Below are positions 25,617 to 35,029 of a DNA stretch of 64,000 nt, piece after piece. This DNA comes from Nocardioides cavernae. Lineage in GTDB: Bacteria > Actinomycetota > Actinomycetes > Propionibacteriales > Nocardioidaceae. Position numbers and translations under genes: made by a program. The stretch covers positions 3,596,001 through 3,660,000 of the forward strand of contig NZ_JAFBCA010000001.1 in assembly GCF_016907475.1 (NCBI RefSeq), in the 5' to 3' direction. Position 1 is the stretch's first letter. Every line of letters begins with the position of its first letter. The notes under the pieces were generated by a model. That model saw only the letters and a list, made by a program, of their open reading frames with translations. It was not told where the DNA came from and did no database searches.

Positions 25617-26855
25617 TCACCCGCCAGCCTGGTTCCCGCCGGTCTCCCAGACCCGCACCCAGTCGACGTACATGTGCTGGGGCAGCCGCTTCTCCTTGAT
25701 CTTCGGGATCTCGTAGTTGGCGGCGATGAGGCTCAGGATGGGGAACTGCGGAACGGCGGAGACCTTTCCGCGCAGCCGGCCGGTCTCCTGGCCGTCGATG
25801 CGGAAGACCAGCATCCGAGGCGTCCACTCCACCGAGAAGACGTGGTAGTTCTTCGACCAGCCGTCGTTCCGGCTCGCGAGGTAGGACCGCGAGTTCGGGA
25901 TCCAGCCACCCGCGGCGATCCGGCGCTTGCCCTCGTAGCGGTGCATGAAGGAGGCCAGCCCGCCCTGCGGGTGGTCGTCGCCGAAGTACTCCACGACGTC
26001 GATCTCGGTCCCGAGCGCACCGGCCTGCATGCCGTCGACCGGCTGCAGCCAGAAGGCGCCGTGCTGGCCGCGCAGGCGGTGGAACTTCACCCGCGCGGCG
26101 GCGACGCCGTAGCGGAACGCGAAGGCGTGCTGCGTGCCGATGTGGCCGTTGAGGCGGTAGGCGAACCGTCCGGCTCGCGCGTCGCGCCCCTCGATCCGGC
26201 ACCGCGTCGTGGCGTCCGGGTCAGCGATGACGCTCAGTCGGACGGCGCCGCCGCCCACGCTGACCGCGCTCGGGTCGCCCTTGGCGCAGGAGCGACGGCT
26301 GCCGTGGGCGTACTCCCGGCCGCGGTGGTTCCAGACCGGGGCGAGGTGCGAGCCGTCGAACTCGTCGGTCCACGTCGCGTCGAGCCAGCGGGCGGTGCTG
26401 ACGGGAGCGCTCGTGAACGGGCTGGTCGACGACGACGCCATCGCCTTCACCCGGTAGGTCAGGGACGTGCCGTCGACCGCTGCCGCGGCGGCGAACTGCA
26501 CCCGGCCCAGGCCGTCCTGCCGCCTGGAGGCGACGGCCCGCCACCCCTCGCCCTCCTGCACCTGCAGCTGCACGCGGCGGCCGGGGCGGACCGGCCGGAG
26601 CGTGGCGACGACCGCGGCGCGGGCCGCGCCGGGGCTGGCAACGGCCCCTCCCGGTTGGACGACCTGCGGCAGGGCCTCGAGCCGGATCCGCTGGTGGCGG
26701 CTGGCACGCACCGAGACGTTGGCGGGCACGTCGTCGACGGCCGCGGAGCTGACCGCGGGGGCGGAGCCGCTGGCGGCACCGGGCTGTGCCCCCGCCAGCA
26801 GGGCGGCCGGGAGCAGCAGGGCGGTCGCGGCACAGAGAAGGAGTCGGTTCGGCAC
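25617..26855 (-). CDS. Secreted glycoside hydrolase family 16 protein
   Basis: 412 residues. A signal peptide (LLLCAATALLLPAALLAGAQPGAA) is followed by an Ig/fibronectin-like region of about 130 residues, then the GH16 beta-sandwich from about 165 (WTDEFDGSHLAPVWNHR). The catalytic signature ExDxxE is intact (GTEIDVVEYFG), with Trp-rich substrate-cleft strands (HGAFWLQP; HVFSVEWTPRMLVFRIDG). GH16 enzymes cleave beta-1,3/1,4-glucans and related polymers, so this is likely an extracellular glucanase. Start is GTG 26855. Confidence 0.9.
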   Translation of the reverse strand: MPNRLLLCAATALLLPAALLAGAQPGAASGSAPAVSSAAVDDVPANVSVRASRHQRIRLEALPQVVQPGGAVASPGAARAAVVATLRPVRPGRRVQLQVQEGEGWRAVASRRQDGLGRVQFAAAAAVDGTSLTYRVKAMASSSTSPFTSAPVSTARWLDATWTDEFDGSHLAPVWNHRGREYAHGSRRSCAKGDPSAVSVGGGAVRLSVIADPDATTRCRIEGRDARAGRFAYRLNGHIGTQHAFAFRYGVAAARVKFHRLRGQHGAFWLQPVDGMQAGALGTEIDVVEYFGDDHPQGGLASFMHRYEGKRRIAAGGWIPNSRSYLASRNDGWSKNYHVFSVEWTPRMLVFRIDGQETGRLRGKVSAVPQFPILSLIAANYEIPKIKEKRLPQHMYVDWVRVWETGGNQAGG

Positions 26856-26893
26856 GCCACTGGGACGCCGCCGCGCCCCGTTTTGTTGTCGGG

Positions 26894-27562
26894 TCAGGAC
26901 CCCAGCGCAGCAGCCTCCCGGGCCAGGGCGGCGACGCGGTCCCAGTCACCGGTGGCGAGCGCGTCGGCCGGGGTCAGCCACGAGCCTCCGACGCAGCCGA
27001 CGTTGGGCAGGGAGAGGTACGACGGTGCGCTCGCGGCGGTGATGCCACCGGTCGGGCAGAACCGGGCTGCCGGGAGCGGCGAGGCCAGCGACTTCAGGTA
27101 CGCCGCCCCGCCGGAAGCCTCGGCGGGGAAGAACTTCATCTCCGAGTAGCCCGCCTCGAGCACGGCCATCGCCTCGGAGACGGTGGCGGTGCCGGGCAGG
27201 AACGGGACCCCGGCCCAGGCCATCTCCCGCAGCAGCCCCGGCGTCGTGCCGGGAGAGACGAGGAACTGCGCCCCCGCCTTGACGGCGCGCGAGACGAGCT
27301 CGGGCGAGGTGATCGTGCCCGCGCCGACGAGGATCTCGGGCACCTCCGCGGCGATCGCGGCGATGGCGTCGAGCGCGACCGGCGTGCGGAGGGTCAGCTC
27401 GATGACGGGCAGGCCGCCGGCGACGAGCGCCCGGGCGACCGGGACGGCGTGGTCGAGGTCGTCGAGCACGACGACCGGCACGACCGGCACCAGCGACAGG
27501 AGCGAGCCACCGCCGTCTGGGAACAGGTCGGGAGCGGGCTGGACGTCAGACGGGCTGGACAA
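26894..27562 (-). CDS. eda: KDPG aldolase (Entner-Doudoroff)
   Basis: 222 residues. It splits 2-keto-3-deoxy-6-phosphogluconate into pyruvate and glyceraldehyde-3-phosphate. The catalytic Glu is in [11 protein letters not shown] and the Schiff-base Lys in [11 protein letters not shown]; the phosphate loop is FCPTGGI. The best start is TTG 27562, 17 nt inside the end of edd, because GGAGG lies at the right distance and upstream alternatives lack a ribosome site. Last gene of zwf-edd-eda. Confidence 0.93.
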   Translation of the reverse strand: MSSPSDVQPAPDLFPDGGGSLLSLVPVVPVVVLDDLDHAVPVARALVAGGLPVIELTLRTPVALDAIAAIAAEVPEILVGAGTITSPELVSRAVKAGAQFLVSPGTTPGLLREMAWAGVPFLPGTATVSEAMAVLEAGYSEMKFFPAEASGGAAYLKSLASPLPAARFCPTGGITAASAPSYLSLPNVGCVGGSWLTPADALATGDWDRVAALAREAAALGS

Positions 27563-29432
27563 CGGGGGCCTCCTCGGTGGGGGCGGGCAGGGGACGGATG
27601 ACGCTGGCACCGGTCTCGGCCGTGCCGACGATGGCGCGGAAGCCGGCAAAGAGCTCCCGCCCGGTGCCGGCCCACTCGACGTCGTGGGGCGCGCGGCCGG
27701 TGGCCTCGCGGCGCTGGAACTCGGCGTCGGGCAGCTCGACCTCGAGCACCCCGGCGTCGGCGTCGACGGTGACCAGGTCGCCGTCGCGGACCCGTGCCAA
27801 CGGACCGCCGAGGGCGGACTCGGGGGTGACGTGGATGGCGGCCGGGACCTTGCCCGACGCGCCGGACATCCGGCCGTCGGTGACGACCGCGACCCGCTGG
27901 CCGCGGTCCTGCAGCACGCCGAGGGCGGGCATCAGCTTGTGCAGCTCGGGCATGCCGTTGGCTGCCGGGCCCTGGTAGCGGACGACGGCCACGAGGTCGC
28001 GGCCGTCGAGGCGGCCCTCGGCGAAGGCGGCGAGGAAGTCGGCCTGGTCGTCGAAGACCATCGCCGGCGCGGTCACGACACGGTGCTCGGGCTTGACGGC
28101 GGAGGTCTTGATGACCGCACGGCCGAGGCGTCCCGAGAGCATCCGCAGGCCGCCGTCCGGCGCGAACGGCTGGTCGGCCGCGCGCAGGACGTCGGTGTCG
28201 AGCGACGACTTCGGGCCCTCCTCCCAGGTGACCTGCTCCCCGTCGAGCCGCGCCTCGCGGGTGTGGCGCCACAGGCCGCGGCCCGAGACCGTCAGGACGT
28301 CGTCGTGGAGGTAGCCGTGCTTGAGCAGCGTGTGCACCAGGAACGGCGTACCGCCGGCGGCGACGAAGTGGTTGATGTCCGCCGAGCCGTTGGGGTAGAT
28401 CCGCGTCAGCAGCGGCACGGCGGCCGACAGGTCCGACAGGTCGTCCCACGTGAGCGTGATGCCCGCGGCCGCGGCGATCGCGACGAGGTGCATGGTGTGG
28501 TTGGTCGACCCGCCGGTCGCGAGCAGCGCGACGCACGCGTTGACGATCGCCTTCTCGTCGACGAGGTGACCGACAGGGGTGGGCTCGCCGCCGGCGTGGG
28601 TGATCGCGACGGCGCGCGCGCCGGCCGCCCGGTCGAGCGCCGCGCGCAGCGGGGTGTCGGGGTTGGCGAACGTCGCGTCGGGCAGGTGCAGGCCCATGAC
28701 CTCCATCAGCATCTGGTTGCTGTTGGCGGTGCCGTAGAACGTGCACGTGCCCTTGGAGTGGTACGACGCCGACTCGGCCTCGAGCAGCTCCTCGCGCCCG
28801 ACCTTGCCCTCGGCGTAGAGCTGGCGCACCCGCGCCTTCTCGCCGTTCGGCAGACCGGACGTCATCGGACCGGCCGGCACGAAGACGGTGGGCAGGTGGC
28901 CGAAGGACAGCGCGCCGATGAGCAGCCCCGGCACGATCTTGTCGCAGACGCCGAGCATCATCGCGGCGTCGAACATGTCGTGGGAGAGCGCGACCGCCGT
29001 CGACATCGCGATGAGGTCGCGGCTGAAGAGCGAGAGCTCCATGCCGGCGCGACCCTGGGTGATGCCGTCGCACATGGCGGGCACTCCCCCGGCGAACTGC
29101 GCCAGGCCGCCGGCCCGCACGATCGACTTCTTGAGCACCTCGGGCACGTCACGGAAGGGCTGGTGCGCCGAGAGCATGTCGTTGTACGACGAGACGATCG
29201 CGACGTTGGGCTTGCGGCCCGACTTCAGGCCCGACTTCACGGGCTCGTCGGCGGCAGCGAAGCCGTGCGCGAGGTTGGCGCAGGCGAGCTTGCCGCGGGC
29301 CGGGCCCTTGACGATCGCGGCGTCGGTGCGGGCGAGGTAGGCGGCGCGCGTCGCGGCACTGCGCCGCGCGATGCGGTCGGTCACGTCGGCGACCACCGGG
29401 TGGACGGGCGTCTGGGATGCGCTGGTGCTCAT
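27546..29432 (-). CDS. edd: 6-phosphogluconate dehydratase (Entner-Doudoroff)
   Basis: 628 residues, the normal length for Edd. It dehydrates 6-phosphogluconate to KDPG using a 4Fe-4S cluster. Iron-sulfur cysteines expected for the IlvD/Edd family are seen in [27 protein letters not shown] and [15 protein letters not shown]; the family [15 protein letters not shown] motif is present near the C-terminus. The ATG at 29432 overlaps the zwf stop by ATGA, so the three genes are translationally linked. Confidence 0.96.
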   Translation of the reverse strand: MSTSASQTPVHPVVADVTDRIARRSAATRAAYLARTDAAIVKGPARGKLACANLAHGFAAADEPVKSGLKSGRKPNVAIVSSYNDMLSAHQPFRDVPEVLKKSIVRAGGLAQFAGGVPAMCDGITQGRAGMELSLFSRDLIAMSTAVALSHDMFDAAMMLGVCDKIVPGLLIGALSFGHLPTVFVPAGPMTSGLPNGEKARVRQLYAEGKVGREELLEAESASYHSKGTCTFYGTANSNQMLMEVMGLHLPDATFANPDTPLRAALDRAAGARAVAITHAGGEPTPVGHLVDEKAIVNACVALLATGGSTNHTMHLVAIAAAAGITLTWDDLSDLSAAVPLLTRIYPNGSADINHFVAAGGTPFLVHTLLKHGYLHDDVLTVSGRGLWRHTREARLDGEQVTWEEGPKSSLDTDVLRAADQPFAPDGGLRMLSGRLGRAVIKTSAVKPEHRVVTAPAMVFDDQADFLAAFAEGRLDGRDLVAVVRYQGPAANGMPELHKLMPALGVLQDRGQRVAVVTDGRMSGASGKVPAAIHVTPESALGGPLARVRDGDLVTVDADAGVLEVELPDAEFQRREATGRAPHDVEWAGTGRELFAGFRAIVGTAETGASVIRPLPAPTEEAPVVQPV

Positions 29433-30907
29433 TCTGTCTCCTGCCAGGATCGGCCGTCGCGCTCGAGGAGCGTGACGGCGGCAACGGGACCGTGCGTGCC
29501 GGCCGGGTACGAGCGCGGCCGGTGCGAGGGCTGGGACCAGCGCTCGAGGATGGGAGCCACCCAGGTCCACGCCGCCTCGACCTCGTCGCGGCGCATGAAG
29601 AGGGTGGTGTTGCCGCGCACGACGTCCATGAGCAGCCGCTCGTAGGCGTCGGGCGAGCGGCCACCGAAGGCGGCGGCGTAGCTGAGGTCGAGCGAGACCG
29701 GGCGCAGCCGGATGCCGCCGGGACCGGGCTCCTTGGCGGTCATGTGGAGACGCATGCCCTCGTCGGGCTGCACGCGGATGTGCAGCCGGTTGGCCTCGGT
29801 CGGTCCCTCGCTGTGCGGGAACATCGCGTGCGGCGGCTCCTTGAAGACCACCACGATCTCCGAGACCCGCTCGGGCATCCGCTTGCCGGTGCGCAGGTAG
29901 AACGGGACGCCCGCCCAGCGCCAGTTCTGCACCTCGGTGCGCAGCGCGACGAAGGTCTCGGTGCTGGTGGCGTGGCCCACCTCGTCGGCGTACGACGACG
30001 CGGGGGTGCCCTCGCACAGCCCGGCGGCGTACTGCCCGGCGACGGTGTCGCGGTCGACCAGCTCGGGCGTCAGCGGCCGCAGGGCCTGGAGCACCTTGAG
30101 CTTCTCGTCGCGCACGGTCTCGCGGTCGACGTAGGTGGGCGGCTCCATCGCCACCAGGCACAGCAGCTGCAGCAGGTGGTTCTGCACCATGTCGCGCAGG
30201 GCACCGGAACGGTCGTAGTACGAGCCGCGGTCGCCGACGCCGATCGACTCGGACACGGTGATCTGCACGTGGTCGACCCACCGGCTGTTCCACAGCGGCT
30301 CGAGGAACGTGTTGGCGAAGCGGGTGACCAAGAGGTTCTGCACGCTCTCCTTGCCGAGGTAGTGGTCGATCCGGAAGATGCTCGACTCCTCGAACACGCG
30401 ACCGACCGCGGCGTTGACCTGCTGGGCGGTGGCGAGGTCGGTACCCATCGGCTTCTCGAGCACGACGCGCGAGCGCTCGGTCACCAGGCCGGCCTCGTCG
30501 AGGTGCTCGCAGATCGTCCCGAAGAGGCCGGGGGCGACAGCGAGGTAGAAGACGCGGATCACGTCGTCGGAGGCGGCGCCGTCCTTGAGGCGGTCGTGCA
30601 GCTGGTGCCAGGCCGCGACGTCGGCGACGTCGAGCGTCACGTGGTGCAGCCGGGCGAGCAGCCGCTCGACGACCGGGGCGTCGAGGTCCTCGGCCACCAC
30701 GTGCTCGCGCAGCGCGTCGGCCACCAGGGCCCGGTAGCCGTCGTCGTCGACCTGGGCGCGGGAGACACCGATGACGCGGAACCCGTCGGGCAGCTGGCCG
30801 TCGCGGTCGCGCAGGTAGAGCGCAGGGAGGAGCTTGCGCAGGGCGAGGTCGCCGGTGCCACCGAAGACGGTGAAGTCGCAGGCGTCGACGGGGGTGATCG
30901 AGTCCAT
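29429..30907 (-). CDS. zwf: Glucose-6-phosphate 1-dehydrogenase
   Basis: 492 residues from ATG 30907. It oxidises glucose-6-phosphate to 6-phosphogluconolactone with NADP (or NAD). The nucleotide-binding loop is [19 protein letters not shown], slightly unusual (GGTGDLA rather than GASGDLA), and the active-site signature [13 protein letters not shown] is intact. First gene of the Entner-Doudoroff operon; no opcA or tkt/tal neighbours are present, so this is probably a pathway-dedicated copy. A divergent ROK regulator begins 90 nt away. Confidence 0.96.
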   Translation of the reverse strand: MDSITPVDACDFTVFGGTGDLALRKLLPALYLRDRDGQLPDGFRVIGVSRAQVDDDGYRALVADALREHVVAEDLDAPVVERLLARLHHVTLDVADVAAWHQLHDRLKDGAASDDVIRVFYLAVAPGLFGTICEHLDEAGLVTERSRVVLEKPMGTDLATAQQVNAAVGRVFEESSIFRIDHYLGKESVQNLLVTRFANTFLEPLWNSRWVDHVQITVSESIGVGDRGSYYDRSGALRDMVQNHLLQLLCLVAMEPPTYVDRETVRDEKLKVLQALRPLTPELVDRDTVAGQYAAGLCEGTPASSYADEVGHATSTETFVALRTEVQNWRWAGVPFYLRTGKRMPERVSEIVVVFKEPPHAMFPHSEGPTEANRLHIRVQPDEGMRLHMTAKEPGPGGIRLRPVSLDLSYAAAFGGRSPDAYERLLMDVVRGNTTLFMRRDEVEAAWTWVAPILERWSQPSHRPRSYPAGTHGPVAAVTLLERDGRSWQETE

Positions 30908-30996
30908 GACGCACCACCGTACGGACGCTTCCGTCCCGATGCAACGCAACTTACGACTTTTCAAGACATATTTGCTGGTGCCACAATCGGCGCACC
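30908..30996. promoter_or_regulatory. Divergent zwf / ROK-regulator promoter region
   Basis: 89 bp between the two starts, with an AT-rich core (TTACGACTTTTCAAGACATA, 30951-30970) that stands out in this GC-rich window. Both promoters and the ROK operator are expected here; no clean dyad is visible. A CACAAT lies 8 nt before the ROK start. Confidence 0.5.
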
Positions 30997-32211
30997 ATGA
31001 CGCAGACCCCGCCTCCCCAGCCGCCGGTCCTTCCCGCGGCGACCGCCGGCGAGGTGCTCGGGCTGATCCGCTCCGGCCAGGCGTCCACGCGCGGCGCCCT
31101 CGGCCGGGCGACCGGCCTCTCCCGCACCGCGGTCAACGCCCGCCTCACCGCGCTCGCCGACGCCGGCCTCGTGCTGGAGGGCGAGGAGGAGTCCGCGACC
31201 GGTGGGCGCCCCGCCACGACGCTCGTCCTCAACAGCGCAGCCGGGCTGGTCCTCGGGATCGCCGTCGGGCGCAGCCGCTCGCAGCTCTCGGTGTGCGCGC
31301 TGGACGGCACCGAGCTCGCCTCCGTGAGCCTGGACCAGGAGTCCGGCCTGGGACCCGACGTCCTGATGCCGCTCGTCGTCCGCCACCTCGACCGGATGCT
31401 GGGCGAGCTGGGCCGCCACGGCGACGACGTACGCGGGGTGGGCATGTCGCTGGCCGGCACCGTCGACCCGGCCCGCGGGATGAGCGTGGACTCCCCCGCC
31501 CTCGCCGGCTGGGACGGCGTCGCGCTCGCGCCCCACCTGCAGGACCTCACCAGCGCCCCCCTCACGCTCGACAACGACATGCGGGTGATGGCGCTGTCGC
31601 AGATGCCGACCGCGCGGGCCGACGTCGAGCCGACGGTGCTCGAGCACGACGAGGCGCTGGTGCTGAAGGCGTCGACAGGCGTCGGCCTCGCCATCGTCGC
31701 CGACGGGCGGCTGGTCCGCGGCCACCGCAACGCCGCCGGCCAGCTCGGGCACGTCAAGGTCCCTGCCGCCGACGGACTCCGCTGCCGCTGCGGCGAGACC
31801 GGCTGCCTGGAGACGGTCGCGAGCGGCTGGGCGCTCGTCGAGCGGCTGCGCGCCGCGGGCGACGACGTCCACCACGTGCGCGACCTGGTCGCCGCCGCCG
31901 GACGCGGCAACGGGAGGGCCCGGGCCGTCGTGCGCGAGTCCGGCCGCCACATCGGCGAGGCGCTCGCCGCGACCGTCACGGTGCTCAACCCACGCACCGT
32001 CGTCGTCGGCGGCGACATGGCCGGCGCCTTCGACACCTTCTCCGCCGGGCTGCGCGAGGGCGTCTTCAGCGCCACCACGGCACTGGCCGGGCGGGACCTG
32101 CAGGTCGTCCCGGCGGCGTACGGCGACCGCGCCGGGCTGGTCGGCTGCGTACGGCTCGCCCTCGACTCGGTGCTCTCACCGCGTGCCGTCGACGCGGCCC
32201 TGGCCCGGTAG
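30997..32211 (+). CDS. ROK-family transcriptional regulator
   Basis: 404 residues. An N-terminal winged HTH (TRGALGRATGLSRTAVNARLTALADAGLV) precedes a sugar-kinase-like ROK domain with the Zn motif LRCRCGETGCLETVAS and the ATP/sugar segment GVGLAIVADGRLVRG. Regulatory ROK proteins sense a sugar or sugar phosphate. Being divergent from zwf-edd-eda, it is very likely the local repressor of the Entner-Doudoroff operon; the ligand may be gluconate, glucose or a phosphate ester, which is inference. The kinase-type DNDMR segment departs from the DNDA(N) of active sugar kinases, so catalysis is doubtful. Confidence 0.9.
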   Translation: MTQTPPPQPPVLPAATAGEVLGLIRSGQASTRGALGRATGLSRTAVNARLTALADAGLVLEGEEESATGGRPATTLVLNSAAGLVLGIAVGRSRSQLSVCALDGTELASVSLDQESGLGPDVLMPLVVRHLDRMLGELGRHGDDVRGVGMSLAGTVDPARGMSVDSPALAGWDGVALAPHLQDLTSAPLTLDNDMRVMALSQMPTARADVEPTVLEHDEALVLKASTGVGLAIVADGRLVRGHRNAAGQLGHVKVPAADGLRCRCGETGCLETVASGWALVERLRAAGDDVHHVRDLVAAAGRGNGRARAVVRESGRHIGEALAATVTVLNPRTVVVGGDMAGAFDTFSAGLREGVFSATTALAGRDLQVVPAAYGDRAGLVGCVRLALDSVLSPRAVDAALAR

Positions 32212-32228
32212 CCCGGGCATCACCCGGG
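32212..32228 (+). terminator. Short GC hairpin after ROK gene
   Basis: CCCGGG-CATCA-CCCGGG directly after the ROK stop and 24 nt before the next start; a weak terminator or pause site. Confidence 0.4.
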
Positions 32229-32251
32229 GCGATGACGGGTACCGCCGGCTC

Positions 32252-32953
32252 GTGGAACCCATCCCTGAGACGCTCGTAGCCCTCGACGAGCTCGACATCG
32301 ACGTCGACGACACCGCCCTGCCGGGCAGCCTGGTCGCGACGGCGGAGCGGGCACGTGAGGTCGCGTCCGGGCTGGTCGGGGTGAGTCTCGCCCTGCGCCA
32401 GCTCGACGTCACCTTCACCGTGGTCGCCACCGACGACGAGATCGCGACCCTGGACGCCGTGCAGTACGTCAGCAGCGGTCCGTGCGTCGACGCGATCGAC
32501 CTCGGCCACGGGATCGCGACGTCGCCCGGCGGGCTCCTCGACGAGTCGCGGTGGCGGGACTTCGCCCGGGCGAGCGCGGCCGCGGGCGTCCACAGCACCC
32601 TCACCCTTCCCGTCGTCGGCCCGGACGACGTCGTCGTCGCCACGGTCAACCTCTACGGAAGCAGCACGGACACCTTCGAGGGAAGGCACCAGCAGCTCGC
32701 GGACGTCTTCGGCGCCTGGGCTCCCGGAGCCGTCACCAACGCCGACCTGTCCTTCTCCACGCGACGCGCTGCCGAGCAGGCCCCTGACCAGCTCGAGCAG
32801 CTCGCGCTGGTCGACACGGCCACGGGCATCATCGCCGCCGCACGTGAGATCCCTGTCACCGAGGCCCGGTGGCAGCTCGAGGACGCCGCAGACCGCGCCG
32901 GAGTCCCGGTCGTGCGGCTCGCACGCGTCATCGTCGGCCTCCACGACGAGTGA
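32252..32953 (+). CDS. GAF domain protein with degenerate ANTAR-like C-terminus
   Basis: 233 residues from GTG 32252. The N-terminal 170 residues resemble a GAF sensor (ATDDEIATLDAVQYVSSGPCVDAI; TLPVVGPDDVVVATVNLYG). The C-terminal 55 residues (ALVDTATGIIAAAREIPVTE, then ADRAGVPVVRLARVIVG) follow the ANTAR three-helix pattern, but the usual QAKG-like RNA-contact start is replaced by DTATG. ANTAR proteins bind paired hairpins in RNA to antiterminate. RNA binding is therefore uncertain here. An in-frame start 69 nt earlier would overlap the ROK gene and is less likely. Confidence 0.75.
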   Translation: MEPIPETLVALDELDIDVDDTALPGSLVATAERAREVASGLVGVSLALRQLDVTFTVVATDDEIATLDAVQYVSSGPCVDAIDLGHGIATSPGGLLDESRWRDFARASAAAGVHSTLTLPVVGPDDVVVATVNLYGSSTDTFEGRHQQLADVFGAWAPGAVTNADLSFSTRRAAEQAPDQLEQLALVDTATGIIAAAREIPVTEARWQLEDAADRAGVPVVRLARVIVGLHDE

Positions 32954-33005
32954 CGCCACGCCTCCCACCCGAGCCGTCGACGCGGCCCTTGCCCCCTGGT
33001 CCGGG

Positions 33006-33011
33006 TAGGTT
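33006..33011 (+). promoter_or_regulatory. TAGGTT -10 box, leaderless promoter of prfC
   Basis: TAGGTT, 6-nt spacer, then the GTG of prfC at 33018; no Shine-Dalgarno precedes the start. Confidence 0.6.
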
Positions 33012-33017
33012 GCCGCG

Positions 33018-34583
33018 GTGCCCGACACCCGCCCCCGCCGTACCTTCGCCGTCATCAGCCACCCTGACGCCGGCAAGTCCACCCTCACCGAGGCTCTCGC
33101 CCTGCACGCGCGGGTGATCACCGAGGCCGGCGCGGTGCACGGCAAGGGCGACCGGCGCGCCACGGTGTCGGACTGGATGGCCATGGAGAAGGCCCGCGGC
33201 ATCTCGATCACGTCGGCGGCGCTGCAGTTCGTCTACCGCGACCACGTCATCAACCTCGTCGACACCCCGGGCCACAGCGACTTCTCCGAGGACACCTACC
33301 GCGTGCTCTCCGCCGTCGACTCCGCCGTGATGCTGGTCGACGCCGGAAAGGGCCTCGAGCCACAGACCCTCAAGCTCTTCAAGGTGTGCGCGCTGCGCGG
33401 CATCCCGGTCCTGACGGTCATCAACAAGTGGGACCGGCCCGGGCTGTCGGCGCTCGAGCTGATGGACCTGATCCAGGAGAAGATCAAGCTCCGGCCCACT
33501 CCCCTGACCTGGCCGGTGGGCGAGGCCGGTGACTTCCGCGGCGTGCTGGACCGGCGTACCGGCGAGTTCGTGAAGTACACCCGCACCGCCGGTGGCGCGA
33601 CCCGCGCACCCGAGCGGCGGATGGGGGCCGACGAGGTCGAGGACGACGACTCCTTCCAGTGGAACGCGGCGTTCGAGGAGCACGAGCTGCTCACCCTCGA
33701 CGAGGCCGACCACGACCAGGAGCGCTTCCTGGCCGGCGAGACCACGCCGGTCATGTTCGCCTCGGCCCTGCAGAACTTCGGCGTCGCCCAGCTGCTCGAC
33801 CTGCTGCTCGACATCGCTCCCGACCCCAGCGCGACCGAGGGGGTGGACGGCTCGGTGCGGGAGACGTCCGACGACTTCAGCGCGTTCGTCTTCAAGGTGC
33901 AGTCGGGGATGAACAACGCCCACCGCGACCGGCTCGCCTACGCCCGGGTCGTGTCGGGGACGTTCGAGCGCGGCATGGTCGTCACCCACGCCGGCAGCGG
34001 GCGCCCCTTCGCGACGAAGTTCGCGCAGTCGGTCTTCGGTCGCGACACCGCCGCCGTCGAGAGCGCCGAGCCCGGCGACATCATCGGCTTCGTCAACGCG
34101 CAGGCCCTGCGGGTCGGCGACACCGTCTACGTCGGGGACGCCATCGAGTACCCACCCGTCCCGAGCTTCGCGCCCGAGCACTTCGTCACCGCCAGCGCCG
34201 GCGACATCAGCCGCTACAAGCAGTTCCGACGCGGCATCGAGCAGCTCGACCAGGAGGGCGTGGTGCAGGTGCTGCGCTCCGACCTCCGCGGCGACCAGAA
34301 CCCGGTCCTCGCCGCGGTCGGACCGATGCAGTTCGAGGTCGTCGAGGACCGCATGACCAACGAGTTCAACTCGCCGATCCGCTTCTCGCGCCTCGACTAC
34401 CAGGTCGCCCGGCGCACGGATGCCGAGGGCGCGACCGCCCTCGCGGGCAAGCGCGGCGTCGAGGTCCTCGAGCGCAGCGACGGCACCCGCCTGGCCCTGT
34501 TCGTCGACCAGTGGCGCGCCCAGGTCACCGCCCGCGACAACCCCGACATCATGCTCGAGGCGCTGCCCGCCGGCGGCGCCTGA
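33018..34583 (+). CDS. prfC: Peptide chain release factor 3 (RF3)
   Basis: 521 residues. A translational GTPase that recycles RF1/RF2 from the ribosome after termination. G1 is AVISHPDAGKSTLTE, G2 lies in EKARGISITSAALQF, G3 is LVDTPGHSDFSEDTYR, G4 is INKWDRP. EF-Tu-like domain 2 and the RF3 C-terminal domain follow (KQFRRGIEQLDQEGVVQV; AVGPMQFEVVEDRMTNEF). Length matches the family. The GTG start directly follows a -10 box, so the mRNA is predicted to be leaderless. Confidence 0.96.
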   Translation: MPDTRPRRTFAVISHPDAGKSTLTEALALHARVITEAGAVHGKGDRRATVSDWMAMEKARGISITSAALQFVYRDHVINLVDTPGHSDFSEDTYRVLSAVDSAVMLVDAGKGLEPQTLKLFKVCALRGIPVLTVINKWDRPGLSALELMDLIQEKIKLRPTPLTWPVGEAGDFRGVLDRRTGEFVKYTRTAGGATRAPERRMGADEVEDDDSFQWNAAFEEHELLTLDEADHDQERFLAGETTPVMFASALQNFGVAQLLDLLLDIAPDPSATEGVDGSVRETSDDFSAFVFKVQSGMNNAHRDRLAYARVVSGTFERGMVVTHAGSGRPFATKFAQSVFGRDTAAVESAEPGDIIGFVNAQALRVGDTVYVGDAIEYPPVPSFAPEHFVTASAGDISRYKQFRRGIEQLDQEGVVQVLRSDLRGDQNPVLAAVGPMQFEVVEDRMTNEFNSPIRFSRLDYQVARRTDAEGATALAGKRGVEVLERSDGTRLALFVDQWRAQVTARDNPDIMLEALPAGGA

Positions 34584-34586
34584 TCC

Positions 34587-34988
34587 TCACTCGGTGGCCC
34601 GCTCGGGCAGGTCCGGGCGCTCCGCGTAGTCGCTCGCCTCCGACACCCACCACGCCTCCACCGTCGACAGGTGGGTCGGCGGCTCGAGCGTGCCTGCACA
34701 GACCGACCACTGCTCGGGCGCTTCCTCGCTGCGCCAGAACAGCGACGAGCCGCACGCGCGGCAGAAGCCGTACGCGGCTCCCGGCACCGCGAACCACGTC
34801 AGGTCACCATCCGCATCGACCACCTCGATGTCGGCAACGGCAGCCGCGGTCGCGGCCATGTGGTGCCCGGTGAACCGCCGGCAGCGCGCACAGTGGCAGT
34901 TGACCACCGGCCGCAGCTCGCCGCGGACGCCGTACGTCACTGCTCCGCACAGGCAGCGACCGCGTGCCCTCTCGTCGTGGGTGGTCAT
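34587..34988 (-). CDS. GFA / CENP-V family zinc protein
   Basis: 133 residues with the GFA zinc-binding cysteines: [26 protein letters not shown] and [11 protein letters not shown]. The family was named for glutathione-dependent formaldehyde-activating enzyme, but actinobacteria generally lack glutathione, so the real substrate is unknown. Convergent with prfC (3-nt gap). The ATG at 34988 follows GTAGGAGGATCGGCGC. Confidence 0.85.
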   Translation of the reverse strand: MTTHDERARGRCLCGAVTYGVRGELRPVVNCHCARCRRFTGHHMAATAAAVADIEVVDADGDLTWFAVPGAAYGFCRACGSSLFWRSEEAPEQWSVCAGTLEPPTHLSTVEAWWVSEASDYAERPDLPERATE

Positions 34989-35016
34989 GCGCCGATCCTC
35001 CTACGACTGCGCCGCG

Positions 35017-35022
35017 TATCGT
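35017..35022 (+). promoter_or_regulatory. TATCGT -10 box, leaderless promoter of selO
   Basis: TATCGT, 7-nt spacer, GTG start of selO at 35030. The spacer (CGAGGGA) is purine-rich but too close to the start to act as a Shine-Dalgarno. Confidence 0.5.
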
Positions 35023-35029
35023 CGAGGGA

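Noticed and set aside
30908..30964. Upstream ATG extension of zwf (starting KSRKLRC)
   Set aside because: It would consume the AT-rich promoter region and adds residues not seen in the family; ATG 30907 places the nucleotide-binding loop at the normal distance.
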